A stretch of DNA of 64,000 nucleotides from Gammaproteobacteria bacterium (lineage in GTDB: Bacteria > Pseudomonadota > Gammaproteobacteria > Pseudomonadales > Ketobacteraceae). The first letter of the stretch is position 1. Each line of letters begins with the position of its first letter. A program made the translations under genes and the position numbers. The stretch is taken from NCBI GenBank assembly GCA_013178375.1, contig JABLXQ010000010.1:78394-142393 (forward strand), read 5' to 3'. A model generated the notes under the pieces. That model saw only the letters and a program-made list of their open reading frames with translations, had not been told where the DNA came from and made no database searches. Below are positions 45,301 to 54,209 of this stretch, in pieces.

Positions 45301-48300
45301 CTCCCTTGTCGCATGCCATCGTGCTCTGGCCCACCATTGTCAGCGCCGGCGCGCAGATGCAGCCGCTGACAGGCAAGGCGATCCGCGTGCGCTGGCCGAC
45401 ACCGGCGGAAGAATTGCAGGACTATATCTATTCCACCAGCGCGGAAGCGACATTGCCGGCGTTGCTGATGAATCCCGAGGGTGCCAGCAAAACCTTCCAC
45501 TGGATTCAGTATGCGCAGACCACAGCGCAGGAAGTGCATGCAGGACAGACCATTGCGGCCGGTACCAAAGTCAGCCACGGCATCCATTACGAACAGAATT
45601 CCGGCGCGCTGGAAACCAGCAACGATCGCATCGCAACGCTGGTATTTTTCGATGGTCTCGATCCCACCCAGAGCAATCCCAGTATCGTTGCCGTGCGCAG
45701 CCATGCCTGGAACGATGCGGCGTACCATGTCGGCAATGTCGACGTTGAGATCGGCACCACGCTGACAGCGCCCGCTGAAGCCACCTCCGCCAGCACCGGT
45801 TATGTGATGACGGAGCTGGCGCGTTATGACAGCACGGCAAGCGTGTATGCGCGGGCCAGCCGCAACGGCCAGATCATTGCGGTGAACACCAATGGCAGCG
45901 CGGGCCTGCCCGATGATCTGGTTGTAGCCTGGTATCAGGCGGGTGCCTTTGGCCGCGACTGGCCGCGACTGGCACGTTCCTACGCGCCACGCTGGCCTGG
46001 CAATGCCGGCCAGATCACGGTGGCGAGTCAGCTGGGTTCAGTGGGTCTCGATACCGGCAGTAACGAACAATCACGCACCGGTCTGCACGCCGCGCAAAAC
46101 CAGCCCGTGCTGTATGTGCAGAACAACCGCGCGCTGCCGGGTTTCAATCCCAACGAAGAACATGCGCTGCTGTATCAGCCGTCCGGTTCCGATCATGTCA
46201 CCGCTTTTGCGCTGCGCACGGATCTGAATAACCAGCCGGCGGGCACGTCGACGTCCGATCCTTATGTGCTGGTGCGTTACCGTGATCCGGCGGCCCAGTT
46301 GTGGAATTACCGCGTATTCAAGGTGGATGTGTTTGCGCCGCCGTACAACAGCTTCAATCTGAATTCCGCTATCGCAGGTCAGCCGGTGACGGCGCCGTAT
46401 CCGCTCAATCTGCCGGGCATGGCGTCCACCAACACGGTGGGGCAGGGCAGCGCGTACTGGCTCGACAAGAACGGGCAGGTGTGGGCACGCTCCAACGGCG
46501 ACGACAGCATCAGTGTCGACTATGCCTATCGTCTGCAGGACGGATTCTGGTATGACCTGAACGGTGATGGTGTGGCCGACAGCGGTGTCACCGACGTGGC
46601 CTGGAAAGATGACAGCGGCGCGCAGATCCGTCTGAACTACGACAGCGCCTGGCCGCAGATCGTGCCGGAGATCGCCATCGGCGACACCCTGATCGATGCG
46701 CGCAACGGCCTGCCCGGTGTGCGCAACATGCGCGACCTGACAGTGGTGTACGACCAGAACGATCCGTTCGAAGTGAGCGTGCCCGCCAGCGCCGACCGCG
46801 CTACCAAGGCAAGCGTGCGGCTGTTCGATTACAGCGCGGCGATTGCGGTTGGCATGCCGACGGCAATCACTGGCGCCCCGTTCAACGGCACAGCGCTGAC
46901 GCTGCAGGGCGCCACCCCTGTGGTGACGCTGCCGGCGCGACTGCAACCGGAATCCGGCCATTATTATTTTCCCACCCTGCCCAGTGATCTGCGCTACCGC
47001 CTGCGTTTCAATCCCGCGCTGGGCGGTTTCGGCCAGTTCTATTTCCAGGGCGGCGATTTCCACGCGGAAAACGGCCAGCCGGCCGAGCCCGGCGATCCGG
47101 TCATGCACATGGTCAACATCATGACCGAACAGGAACGTGATCTGCTCCGCCAGTTGGACAACGATGACGGCCTGGCCAATGGCAGCGACGACAGGCAGAC
47201 CCAATGGGACGACATCGTGAATGCGCTGTTCAACAAAACCCGCAATCCTGCGGGCATTGATCTGGACGACAGCGGTGGTGCCGATACGGCGTTGCTGGTC
47301 GGGATGGAAGAAGCGGCGAGTAATACCGTGCGGCACAGGATTGTCGAGGGTAGTGCCGCCCTCAGCGCCGCCTTCGCGCGCAAGCCCGGTTATGTGGTGC
47401 TGGCGGAAAATGTCGATACCGATCCCCTCAACGCCAATCCAGTGAACCTGCACGTCATCCGCGTGGTGGAACCGAAAGCCAATGGCAGCGTGCGCGTGGT
47501 GCGCAATGCCGACAACGCGCTTGATCCCCGCCTGGTGGTGCGACAGAGCCTGGACTTCGGCGGCCGCGCCGATCAGATGGAATTCGACTGGTGGTGGCAC
47601 GCGGACAGCAATGGCGAGCCCACCGTGGAAATCGATCCGGTCACTGGAACGCCCACCGGCGCGCAATGGCGGCGCCTGCAACAGGGCACGGGATTCAATG
47701 CGCTTACGCTGGCATCGGGCCTGCCGGTGCTGGCGGATGGCTGGGTCATCAGCCGCTACCGGGGCCTGGCCACCGACGCTGATTCCACCGGCAGCCAGTG
47801 GAGCAGTTTCAGCGGACGCAGCGACGTCAATCCCGGCGAAATCCGGCCGGTACCCACCAGCGGCTGGGTGCGCCGTGTGATGGAAGGCATCAATGCGTTC
47901 GAACAACGTTATGCGGAATTTCACGACACCGAAGCCAACAGCTACATCAGCATGCTGGTGCAGGCAGGCCGCCGTTTTGAAGGCGATGTGGCGCTCAGTA
48001 CGGAAAACGGCAATCTGGATCAGGTGGGCCTGATCGAGCTGTACCAGACGGTGCTCAACAGCGCCATCGAACTCAGCATCGACGCCAACAACCCGGTTAC
48101 CAATGAAGCCGCCGTCAACAAGCAGTTGCTGCTGGCCGCCAGCCGTCTCGCTGATTTCTATTTGCTGCTGGGCAACGAAGCCTATTCCGATGCGATGGAC
48201 CCCACGGTCGGCATTCAGACCACCGACGGCAGCACCGGCTACCTGGCACCGACACTGTTTGCGTTCAAGGATCAGGTTCCCAATCTGCTGGACGAAGAAC

Positions 48301-51284
48301 TGGCGCTGCTGCGGGGCATCGACCAGCGCCGTGAAGCGCCGGTGTACAACCGGTTGCCGTGGAATTTTTCCAGCGGGCCCGATGGCGAGCCCACTTACGT
48401 GCAGGTGTACGGAATTTCCGACACGGGCGGCGACGGCGCACTCAACGACGCCCGCATCCTGTTTCCGCAGGCCCACGGCGACGCCTGGGGCCATTACCTC
48501 ACCGCCACCAAACAGTATTATGCGCTGGCACGGCATCCACGCTACGACTGGCAACCGCTGGCGGACACCACTTCCATCGCCGGTATCGCAGTGCAGGTGG
48601 ATTACAAGGACGAAGAACGTTTCGCCCGTGCCGCTGCCGCCAAGGCCCGCACTGGTGCCCGCATCGTCGACCTCACGTTCCGCCAGCAGTACACCCATGC
48701 GCCTTCAGGCCAGTGGCAAGGCTACAAGGACGCCAACGCCACGCGCGCCTGGGGCATGGACGAATGGGCGCGCCGCGCCGGCCAGGGTGCGGTGCTGGAC
48801 TGGGCGCTGGGCAATGCGCTGCTACCTTATGAAGACACCACCAGCCCCGAAGGCGTAGCCCGCATCGATCGCCGGACGGTGGCAGAACTGGCGGCGTTGC
48901 CGGCGGCGCTGACCGAAATCGAATCCGCCATCACCCGCGCCGACAGCGGCGCCAATCCCTTCGGCCTGGACAGCAATGCCATTCCGTTCGACATCGATCC
49001 CACCGCGCTTGCAGCGGGCGATACGCACTTCGATCAGGTCTATGGACGTGCGCTCAAGGCGTCCACCAATGCGTTGCGCCTGTTCGACTATGCCAACAGC
49101 CTGTCGCAGCAGATCCGCGTCAACCAGTTGGACACCGCTGGCCTGCAGCGCCAGATCGAAGCGCAGGAGCAGGATTTCAAGAGCCGCCTGATCGAGTTGA
49201 TGGGTTATCCCTACGCCGGTGACATCGGTTCCGGCAAGTTGTATCCCACCGGTTACAACGGGCCGGATCTTTATCACTACATGTATATCGATGGTCCGTT
49301 GAATCCGTTGCCCGCTTCTCAGCTCAGTTCGTTTACGATCGATTTCAGCGCCAAGAACGGCAACTTCCTTTTTCCCGGCGATGCCGCTCCCACGTTTGCC
49401 ACTTATTTCAACGTGAGTGACCTGACGACTTTACCGGTGGCCTACCCCTACAACGACAAAGCCGATCATGCATTTGTGGCGCCGTCCGACTGGGGCAGCC
49501 GTCGCGCGCCGGGCCGTTTGCAATTGCAACTGGGTGAGATGCAGTTGATCCAGGCACGCCTCAATACCGCGTACGCGGAACACAAGGCGCTGATTGGAAA
49601 AATCCAGAATGAAATCGATCTGCTGGAGGAGAACCACGCCATTCGCGGTGACCAGATTGATGTGCTGGACCACAATGGAGTGCGATTTGGCTCGGCTAAT
49701 GGCATTGCCGTGATTGCCGAGCGCACGGGCGAGATTCTGGAGAAATCGGGCCAGAACATTTACAACATGTTCAAATCCGTGGCCGAGGCACCGCCCAAGG
49801 TAGTTGGATTTGCCACCGATGTAACCTCCGGCGTTCGCTTCAGTATCGAAATGCTGGGATCGGTGGCGCAGATTTCCATGGCCAACATTGCCTCCGCTGT
49901 CGTACGGGGCATCGGCATACCCGCCCGCATCGCAGCCGACCAGATCAATTTCGAAAACCGCATTTCCATCTACAAGGCGGGTTATCAGGTCGAGATCGTC
50001 AAACAGCTGACGGTCATCGAAAGCCTGATGCACGACGAACTGGTACTGCGCTCCCATATCGTGGAACTGCAGCAGGAACAGACCAATGCCACCGGCGTGT
50101 ACCAGCAATTGCTGGGCGAAGCTGCGCGGATGATGGAGGAGCGCGAATTGTTCCGGCGCGATATCGCCAGCCGCACCCTCGACAAGCGCTACCAGGACAT
50201 GACCTATCGTGTATTCCGCAACGATGCGCTGCAGAAATACCGCGCCAGTTTCGATCTGGCCGCACGCTACACCTATCTGGCAGCGAAGGCATTCGACTAT
50301 GAAACCGGATTGCTGTCCGACGACAGCGCCGACCAGAGTTTCTTTGAAAATCTGGTGCGGCAACGCACGCTCGGTTACTTCGCCGGCGGCACCACGCCGG
50401 TGGCCGGTGTTGAAGGATTGTCGACACCGCTGGCGCGCATGAGCACGGTGTTCGACAGCGTGAAAGGCACCTATGGTTTCTACACGCCGCTCAATGAGGA
50501 AATGGCATTCTCGCTGCGCCGTGAGGCATTACGTATTGGCTTCAGCCCTGCCGGCACCAGCCAGGCGGCATGGCAGGAACAGCTGCAAGGCAGTCGCGTG
50601 GACGATCTGTGGCGGGTACCGGAATTCCGTCGCTTCTGCCGACCACCCCGGCCGGAAAGCAGCGGCCCGATTCCGGGCCTGGTGTTGCGCTTCAGCACCC
50701 TGGTGGATTTTGGCCGCAACCTGTTTGGCTGGCCCCTGGGCCCCGGCGACCATGCCTATGATTCATCGCGTGCTGCCACCAAATTCCGCAGCGTCGGCCT
50801 GCATTTCGACGGCTACCCGACGGACCTGCTGGCCGCTTCGCCGCGCGCCTATCTGGTGCCCGTCGGCACCGACGTATTGCGTTCGCCATCGCAGACCGGT
50901 GCGCTGCGTCAGTACACCGTGCTCGACCAGTCGATTCCGGCGCCCAGTGATCTGGTGCAGGGCAACACCGCCTACCTGACACAGGACTGGATTCCCGCCA
51001 ACGACGACGTGACCGAATCCTGGGCCACTCTGCGCCGTTCCAGCCAGTTGCCGGTGGGCATCAGTTCCGTGCTGGACTTCGATGCGGTGCGCACCGACAC
51101 CCGTCTGGTAGGGCGTTCGGTGTGGAATACGGAATGGTTGCTGATCATTCCCGGTACCGGTCTGCTCAGCGATGGCAACCAGGGTCTGGATCGCCTGATC
51201 AACGGCAATCCCGCCAGCGTTGGCAGTAACGGCATTACCGACATCCGGCTTTACTTCGACACCTACAGTACTTCGGGTGAATAA
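42354..51284 (+). CDS. Giant exported protein (2976 residues) of unknown function
   Basis: A single open frame of 8.9 kb. Signal peptide about 1-22. Residues about 25-520 look like a beta-propeller (repeated GNLYIAGAY, IFVAGYITG, LVIAGQVA strands). Residues about 535-665 hold three Cys-rich modules (CPxxxxLxGxxCYxxC...RDxxSY). A long beta-rich middle includes an EF-hand-like DLNGDGVADSG near 1400 and NPNEEHALLYQPSG near 1265. Residues about 2380-2650 are long helices with a Gly/Ala-rich hydrophobic core, then a C-terminal beta domain. No sorting tail, autotransporter barrel or RTX repeat is visible. The gene sits between an exported partner and a lipoprotein foldase. Confidence 0.85.
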   Translation: MNMFSRILITLLLLAGVPTAIAFDAVNPAPFTLKFDGPGEETIYHAAADDDGNLYIAGAYNSAANGRLAVYAQATANPQLREQKIAFNMPASNGGTDLFVAKLDAQGNRVWVKTLGGTGRDAATGIAYDRISQRIFVAGYITGNSASLGTRVATSASGFDAASTTNLFVAALDASGNWTHHEAMPLVRSGTTQTLTQLALTTGDDRTTAPAHLQGYSLALAHDVTATTGAAVALYIKGEIANPAGQSGARLGINAGANYDVTTGGGRWAFVSKVFYRENPLGGEQRWSWEWLAPVAGTPAAASVSSITQLKVDPAQGLASPVYTSGYWSGTFATRTAEGATSGFVAALQSGTGERNFVATVGGDSSVNALVVNGQGDLVIAGQVARVNQAQTDVVLSPADAQNGNSIALQPQWYSNPISSPRYKHNALVAKLSAAGDWQWATFTGGRYGTGLDLQQGRDGSYYLTGGLGSASTFNGLDPASPAHASLPTLELGTLSANNSITSISLPARLADFAVSSPSAVTSRELFSQAWYDSSLSCPGGQTLSGNKCYSACPSPYYANGDLCQRDYTSYGTTGSAPSLACPADYQLIGSTCYEPCYPGDSPWLWDNSRCWDGEFSYSRASEPASQQCPGGKQLVGGQCHDYCAAGYYRSGTSCIRDAHSYNRTVAATAACNNTTNNFCRLRLAYSNTQIQLLRNGTLFGSTAVDNKERGKANAASSTEIALTHYLDTLVNPNPKSLNAISINGNGNVLQASDQWQLRFVHNNAATDASYRLAGNWNVTFTLADGRTNTSTASFSSYDVSGSTGSRNFSLPFPTGYQEPELTPYSYAYVARFQDTGTAADFDWLRHSANRDTHGAILVLNSLQTLYLFGGRGHQPRMAALVGTQAYATRDASGADDLASTGTVMNVIDPDSGSFLPAFLRYFDYVVGQRIDPPTGGSNAQVVGMLRRTVPAGMADLAAGGDGTPVNGELLSAPSNRALYAAAPLSHAIVLWPTIVSAGAQMQPLTGKAIRVRWPTPAEELQDYIYSTSAEATLPALLMNPEGASKTFHWIQYAQTTAQEVHAGQTIAAGTKVSHGIHYEQNSGALETSNDRIATLVFFDGLDPTQSNPSIVAVRSHAWNDAAYHVGNVDVEIGTTLTAPAEATSASTGYVMTELARYDSTASVYARASRNGQIIAVNTNGSAGLPDDLVVAWYQAGAFGRDWPRLARSYAPRWPGNAGQITVASQLGSVGLDTGSNEQSRTGLHAAQNQPVLYVQNNRALPGFNPNEEHALLYQPSGSDHVTAFALRTDLNNQPAGTSTSDPYVLVRYRDPAAQLWNYRVFKVDVFAPPYNSFNLNSAIAGQPVTAPYPLNLPGMASTNTVGQGSAYWLDKNGQVWARSNGDDSISVDYAYRLQDGFWYDLNGDGVADSGVTDVAWKDDSGAQIRLNYDSAWPQIVPEIAIGDTLIDARNGLPGVRNMRDLTVVYDQNDPFEVSVPASADRATKASVRLFDYSAAIAVGMPTAITGAPFNGTALTLQGATPVVTLPARLQPESGHYYFPTLPSDLRYRLRFNPALGGFGQFYFQGGDFHAENGQPAEPGDPVMHMVNIMTEQERDLLRQLDNDDGLANGSDDRQTQWDDIVNALFNKTRNPAGIDLDDSGGADTALLVGMEEAASNTVRHRIVEGSAALSAAFARKPGYVVLAENVDTDPLNANPVNLHVIRVVEPKANGSVRVVRNADNALDPRLVVRQSLDFGGRADQMEFDWWWHADSNGEPTVEIDPVTGTPTGAQWRRLQQGTGFNALTLASGLPVLADGWVISRYRGLATDADSTGSQWSSFSGRSDVNPGEIRPVPTSGWVRRVMEGINAFEQRYAEFHDTEANSYISMLVQAGRRFEGDVALSTENGNLDQVGLIELYQTVLNSAIELSIDANNPVTNEAAVNKQLLLAASRLADFYLLLGNEAYSDAMDPTVGIQTTDGSTGYLAPTLFAFKDQVPNLLDEELALLRGIDQRREAPVYNRLPWNFSSGPDGEPTYVQVYGISDTGGDGALNDARILFPQAHGDAWGHYLTATKQYYALARHPRYDWQPLADTTSIAGIAVQVDYKDEERFARAAAAKARTGARIVDLTFRQQYTHAPSGQWQGYKDANATRAWGMDEWARRAGQGAVLDWALGNALLPYEDTTSPEGVARIDRRTVAELAALPAALTEIESAITRADSGANPFGLDSNAIPFDIDPTALAAGDTHFDQVYGRALKASTNALRLFDYANSLSQQIRVNQLDTAGLQRQIEAQEQDFKSRLIELMGYPYAGDIGSGKLYPTGYNGPDLYHYMYIDGPLNPLPASQLSSFTIDFSAKNGNFLFPGDAAPTFATYFNVSDLTTLPVAYPYNDKADHAFVAPSDWGSRRAPGRLQLQLGEMQLIQARLNTAYAEHKALIGKIQNEIDLLEENHAIRGDQIDVLDHNGVRFGSANGIAVIAERTGEILEKSGQNIYNMFKSVAEAPPKVVGFATDVTSGVRFSIEMLGSVAQISMANIASAVVRGIGIPARIAADQINFENRISIYKAGYQVEIVKQLTVIESLMHDELVLRSHIVELQQEQTNATGVYQQLLGEAARMMEERELFRRDIASRTLDKRYQDMTYRVFRNDALQKYRASFDLAARYTYLAAKAFDYETGLLSDDSADQSFFENLVRQRTLGYFAGGTTPVAGVEGLSTPLARMSTVFDSVKGTYGFYTPLNEEMAFSLRREALRIGFSPAGTSQAAWQEQLQGSRVDDLWRVPEFRRFCRPPRPESSGPIPGLVLRFSTLVDFGRNLFGWPLGPGDHAYDSSRAATKFRSVGLHFDGYPTDLLAASPRAYLVPVGTDVLRSPSQTGALRQYTVLDQSIPAPSDLVQGNTAYLTQDWIPANDDVTESWATLRRSSQLPVGISSVLDFDAVRTDTRLVGRSVWNTEWLLIIPGTGLLSDGNQGLDRLINGNPASVGSNGITDIRLYFDTYSTSGE

Positions 51285-51304
51285 CACAGCACTTCGGGTA
51301 AATA
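51270..51304 (+). repeat. Short direct repeat at the giant-gene stop
   Basis: ACTTCGGGTGAATAA (the end of the giant gene) is repeated 6 bases later as ACTTCGGGTAAATA, just before the start of the isomerase gene. The repeat sits between stop and start codons; its role is unclear. Confidence 0.6.
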
Positions 51305-51307
51305 GAC

Positions 51308-52240
51308 ATGAAACGACACATTAAACCGCACGCCACCGGTCTGCTGCTGGCGTTCTGTTTCAGCCTGTCCGGTTGCGACAACGGCGCAGTGGTCGCCAAG
51401 GTGGATGACGAAAAAATCACGGCGGAAGAATTGGTGGCTGAAGTCAACCGACGCGGCTTGCCTTTGCAGGAAACCGTGCTGCAACAGGTGCTGGAGCAGA
51501 TGATCGATCGCAGTGCCGCCGCCATCAAAGCCGATGCACTGGAGCTGATGGATGAGCCCGACTTCCAGCGCGCCTACCGCACCCTGGCGCTGGAAACGTT
51601 GCAGACACGTTTCCAGGCGGATTGGGACGCGGAACTGACGGTATCCGAAACTGACATAAAAGCCGAGTATGATCGCGACCAATCCCGGTACACGCGTCCC
51701 GAGCAGATTCGCGTCGCGCTGATTGAATTCGAAGCCGGTCACGAACGCGCAGCGCAATTGGAGCAGGTAAGCACCCTGCAGGCGCAATTGCAGGCAGCAC
51801 ATGTGGGCGATGAGCGCGACCAGCTGTTCCAGTCTCTGGCGGTGCAGCATTCGGCGGATCGCGCCTCGCGTTATCGTGGTGGCGACGTCGGTTTTCTGCA
51901 GCGGGATGAAACCTCGCGCTGGCCGGCGCCCGTTACCAACGCGGCCTTTGCGCTGACGCATGACGGTGATCTGAGTGCGCCGGTGGAAACGGAAAGCGCC
52001 ATTTACCTGATCAAGCTGGTGAACCGGCGCGATGCGTTTGTTGAACCACTGCAAAGCGTGCGTGGCGACATCCGCCAGCGCCTGATCACCGCCCGTTTTG
52101 ATGCGCTCAAGGCGCGCTCCAAAGAGAAATTGCGCGAGGATCTGAAGGTGCGGCTGTTCCCGGCCGCGATCGCTGCCATCGGCGCTGAAAAAGTGGCGCC
52201 GGCCGCCATCCAGTCACCGCCGGGGCCAGCGCTGAACTGA
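51308..52240 (+). CDS. Parvulin-like peptidyl-prolyl isomerase lipoprotein
   Basis: 310 residues; lipobox SLSGC with Cys near residue 21. An N-terminal SurA/PpiD-like helical chaperone region (about 30-130) precedes a PPIC/rotamase-like domain (about 130-250: RPEQIRVALIEF, GGDVGFLQRDE, FALTHDGDLSAPVET). This is close to the EpsD-type lipoprotein isomerases of export loci. It follows the giant gene by 23 bp, so it is probably the dedicated periplasmic foldase for that protein. No other PPIase substrate gene is near. Confidence 0.8.
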   Translation: MKRHIKPHATGLLLAFCFSLSGCDNGAVVAKVDDEKITAEELVAEVNRRGLPLQETVLQQVLEQMIDRSAAAIKADALELMDEPDFQRAYRTLALETLQTRFQADWDAELTVSETDIKAEYDRDQSRYTRPEQIRVALIEFEAGHERAAQLEQVSTLQAQLQAAHVGDERDQLFQSLAVQHSADRASRYRGGDVGFLQRDETSRWPAPVTNAAFALTHDGDLSAPVETESAIYLIKLVNRRDAFVEPLQSVRGDIRQRLITARFDALKARSKEKLREDLKVRLFPAAIAAIGAEKVAPAAIQSPPGPALN

Positions 52241-52261
52241 ACCCGTTACACGTGGTGGGAA

Positions 52262-52858
52262 ATGAAAATTGTATTGGCCGACGATCATGTCCTGGTACGG
52301 GACGGATTGAAAAATCTGCTTCACCTGCATGGCCATACCGTGGTGGGCGAAGTCGCCAACGCAGCTGATATCAAGCAGGTGGTGGCTACCACCGATCCGG
52401 AACTTCTTATCCTGGATTACTGCATGCCCGGTGGCGATACCTACTCCGTGGCCTGTTACCTTCGCAAACGTTATCCCCACCTCCGGATTCTGATTCTCAC
52501 CGGCATTCAGGCCGCTTCGGTCCTGCGGAAACTGGCTGGCTCAGACTTCCACGGCGTGCTGCTGAAACAGGGCAACGCGGCGGAACTCCTGAAGGCCATC
52601 CAGCAGATCGCCGCTGGCGTCTGCTACGAATCCCCGCTGCTGTTACCCTATCTCGACCTGCCCGACGTACAACTCACTGCACGTGAACTGCAGATCCTCA
52701 ACATGATCATCGCTGGCATGCCACGCAACCAGATCGCTACGCACCTGGATGTGTCGGCGGAAACCGTCAAAAGCCACCGCAAGAACATCATGGCGAAACT
52801 GCAGGTGAATTCGGTAACACAATTGTATGCGCGGGCGGTGGAGCTGGCATTGGTGTGA
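52262..52858 (+). CDS. NarL-type response regulator
   Basis: 198 residues. Receiver domain with Asp7-Asp8, phospho-acceptor Asp52 (LLILDYCMPG), a switch Thr and a Lys near 106. The LuxR-type HTH follows (LTARELQILNMIIAG, VSAETVKSHRKNIMAKL). It starts 21 bp after the isomerase gene, so it may be co-transcribed with the giant-protein operon or act as the first gene of the signalling cluster. No histidine kinase is next to it. Confidence 0.9.
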   Translation: MKIVLADDHVLVRDGLKNLLHLHGHTVVGEVANAADIKQVVATTDPELLILDYCMPGGDTYSVACYLRKRYPHLRILILTGIQAASVLRKLAGSDFHGVLLKQGNAAELLKAIQQIAAGVCYESPLLLPYLDLPDVQLTARELQILNMIIAGMPRNQIATHLDVSAETVKSHRKNIMAKLQVNSVTQLYARAVELALV

Positions 52859-52896
52859 GGGCGCAAGATCACCTGCACTGCCAGCAATAGAATGGG

Positions 52897-54111
52897 TTAA
52901 ACACCATCAGCCAGTTGTGCCAGGCAGGCGTCCACGTCCAGGCACAGCAGTGTGACATCATCACTGGCAAGGTCGGGTGACGCACGAAATGCTGTCATCC
53001 GGCGCATGACAGATTCCACCAGCGCATCATCGTCTGCGCATTCAGCGAGGGTAGCCATCAATCCTTCGGTTCCCCAGAAATCGCCTGAGGGCCCCCTGGT
53101 TTCCGTCACACCATCGGTGTAAACGATAAGCCGGTCACCCACTCCCAGTTCCAGGTACCCCTCATCGGCTTCGAACAGTGCATCCTCGCAGCCCCCGATC
53201 GCCATGTGCATGGAATCGAAGAGTTCCCTGACCGAACCGCCTCTCTCCACCACCAGTGCCGGTAACATGCCGCCAGACCAGTAGCGCACCGAGCGTGTGG
53301 CCGGCTCGAACCTGCCAAGGAACGCTGCACACAAAATATAGGGCGGTATGCGCGCCACATGAATCCGGTTCAACATCCTGGCTAATTCACCCACGGGCTG
53401 GCCTGTCACGGCCAGCTCAAGAAAGCGCTCCGCGAGGGGCATCGTGCACAAGGCTGCCGGCAATCCGTGGCCGGTGACATCGGCCACCAGAAAATAGAGG
53501 CAGCCATCGGGCGCCCGCGTCAGCAACAGGATATCCCCGTTGAAAACCGAATAGGGCGACATGAAACAGGACACACCCGGCAGTTGCTGCAAACTATTGG
53601 CTGACAACTGCCGGAACACATCCGCTGCAATCATCAGTTCGCGTTCGGTCTGCTTGTGATAGGCATGCAATTCCCGATTCTGCGTCTCAAGCGACTTATA
53701 CAGCGAGCGAATGCGTTTGTGTGCCAGAATCTTGGCCAGCAGAACCTGCTGACTGAATGGTTTGATGATGACGTCGTCACCGCTTTCCAGCAGCGCCACC
53801 AGATCGGCGGATTCATCGCTGGAACTGAGGAAGACAAGCGGTTGATACCCGTAGTGGTCCAGCTGGCGCAACTGCCGGGCAAATGCCTCCGCCGTCACGT
53901 CGCCCAATTCGGACGCAGCAAAAACAAGATCAAAATCCGGCTTGTCTGCCAGCTGATACAGTGCTTCCGAACCTGATTCGGCGAACTGGACATTGCAGCC
54001 CACCTGGTCGGCTGCCACAAAAAATACCAGCCGGATCTCGGCTTCAGGGTCAACTACAAGAATATCCAAGGAAAAATCCCATAAGCGTGCCTCGGCTATA
54101 CTTCTGAACAT
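52897..54111 (-). CDS. RsbU/SpoIIE-type PP2C phosphatase with pseudo-receiver domain
   Basis: About 404 residues if started at ATG 54111; an in-frame start at 54177 is also open, and the ribosome-binding site is poor for both. The N-terminal receiver-like domain (ILVVDPEAE...IIKPFS) has Ala/Ser where the phospho-acceptor Asp should be (LVFAASELG), so it is probably not phosphorylated. A coiled linker leads to the PP2C domain, with DILLL, VADVTGHGLPAAL, GGMLPALVV, YTDGVTET and SDDVTLL metal motifs. Likely dephosphorylates an anti-sigma antagonist; no such partner is adjacent. Divergent from the HD-GYP gene. Confidence 0.83.
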   Translation of the reverse strand: MFRSIAEARLWDFSLDILVVDPEAEIRLVFFVAADQVGCNVQFAESGSEALYQLADKPDFDLVFAASELGDVTAEAFARQLRQLDHYGYQPLVFLSSSDESADLVALLESGDDVIIKPFSQQVLLAKILAHKRIRSLYKSLETQNRELHAYHKQTERELMIAADVFRQLSANSLQQLPGVSCFMSPYSVFNGDILLLTRAPDGCLYFLVADVTGHGLPAALCTMPLAERFLELAVTGQPVGELARMLNRIHVARIPPYILCAAFLGRFEPATRSVRYWSGGMLPALVVERGGSVRELFDSMHMAIGGCEDALFEADEGYLELGVGDRLIVYTDGVTETRGPSGDFWGTEGLMATLAECADDDALVESVMRRMTAFRASPDLASDDVTLLCLDVDACLAQLADGV

Positions 54112-54209
54112 TACCCTGTGGATACCCCGCAGTGGTGTCTTGGAGTCTAGCCGAGGTTCAGAGGCTGGCAATGTCACGCAAATTGCCCACCGGCAAGGAG
54201 ATGAGATTG

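Noticed and set aside
46071..48698. 875-codon minus-strand frame
   Set aside because: Antisense of the giant gene in high-GC DNA; composition typical of a shadow frame.
42354..51284. Tc-toxin A subunit or autotransporter
   Set aside because: Only a vague helical-shaft resemblance; no TcB/TcC partner gene, no autotransporter barrel, no RTX or two-partner secretion domain.
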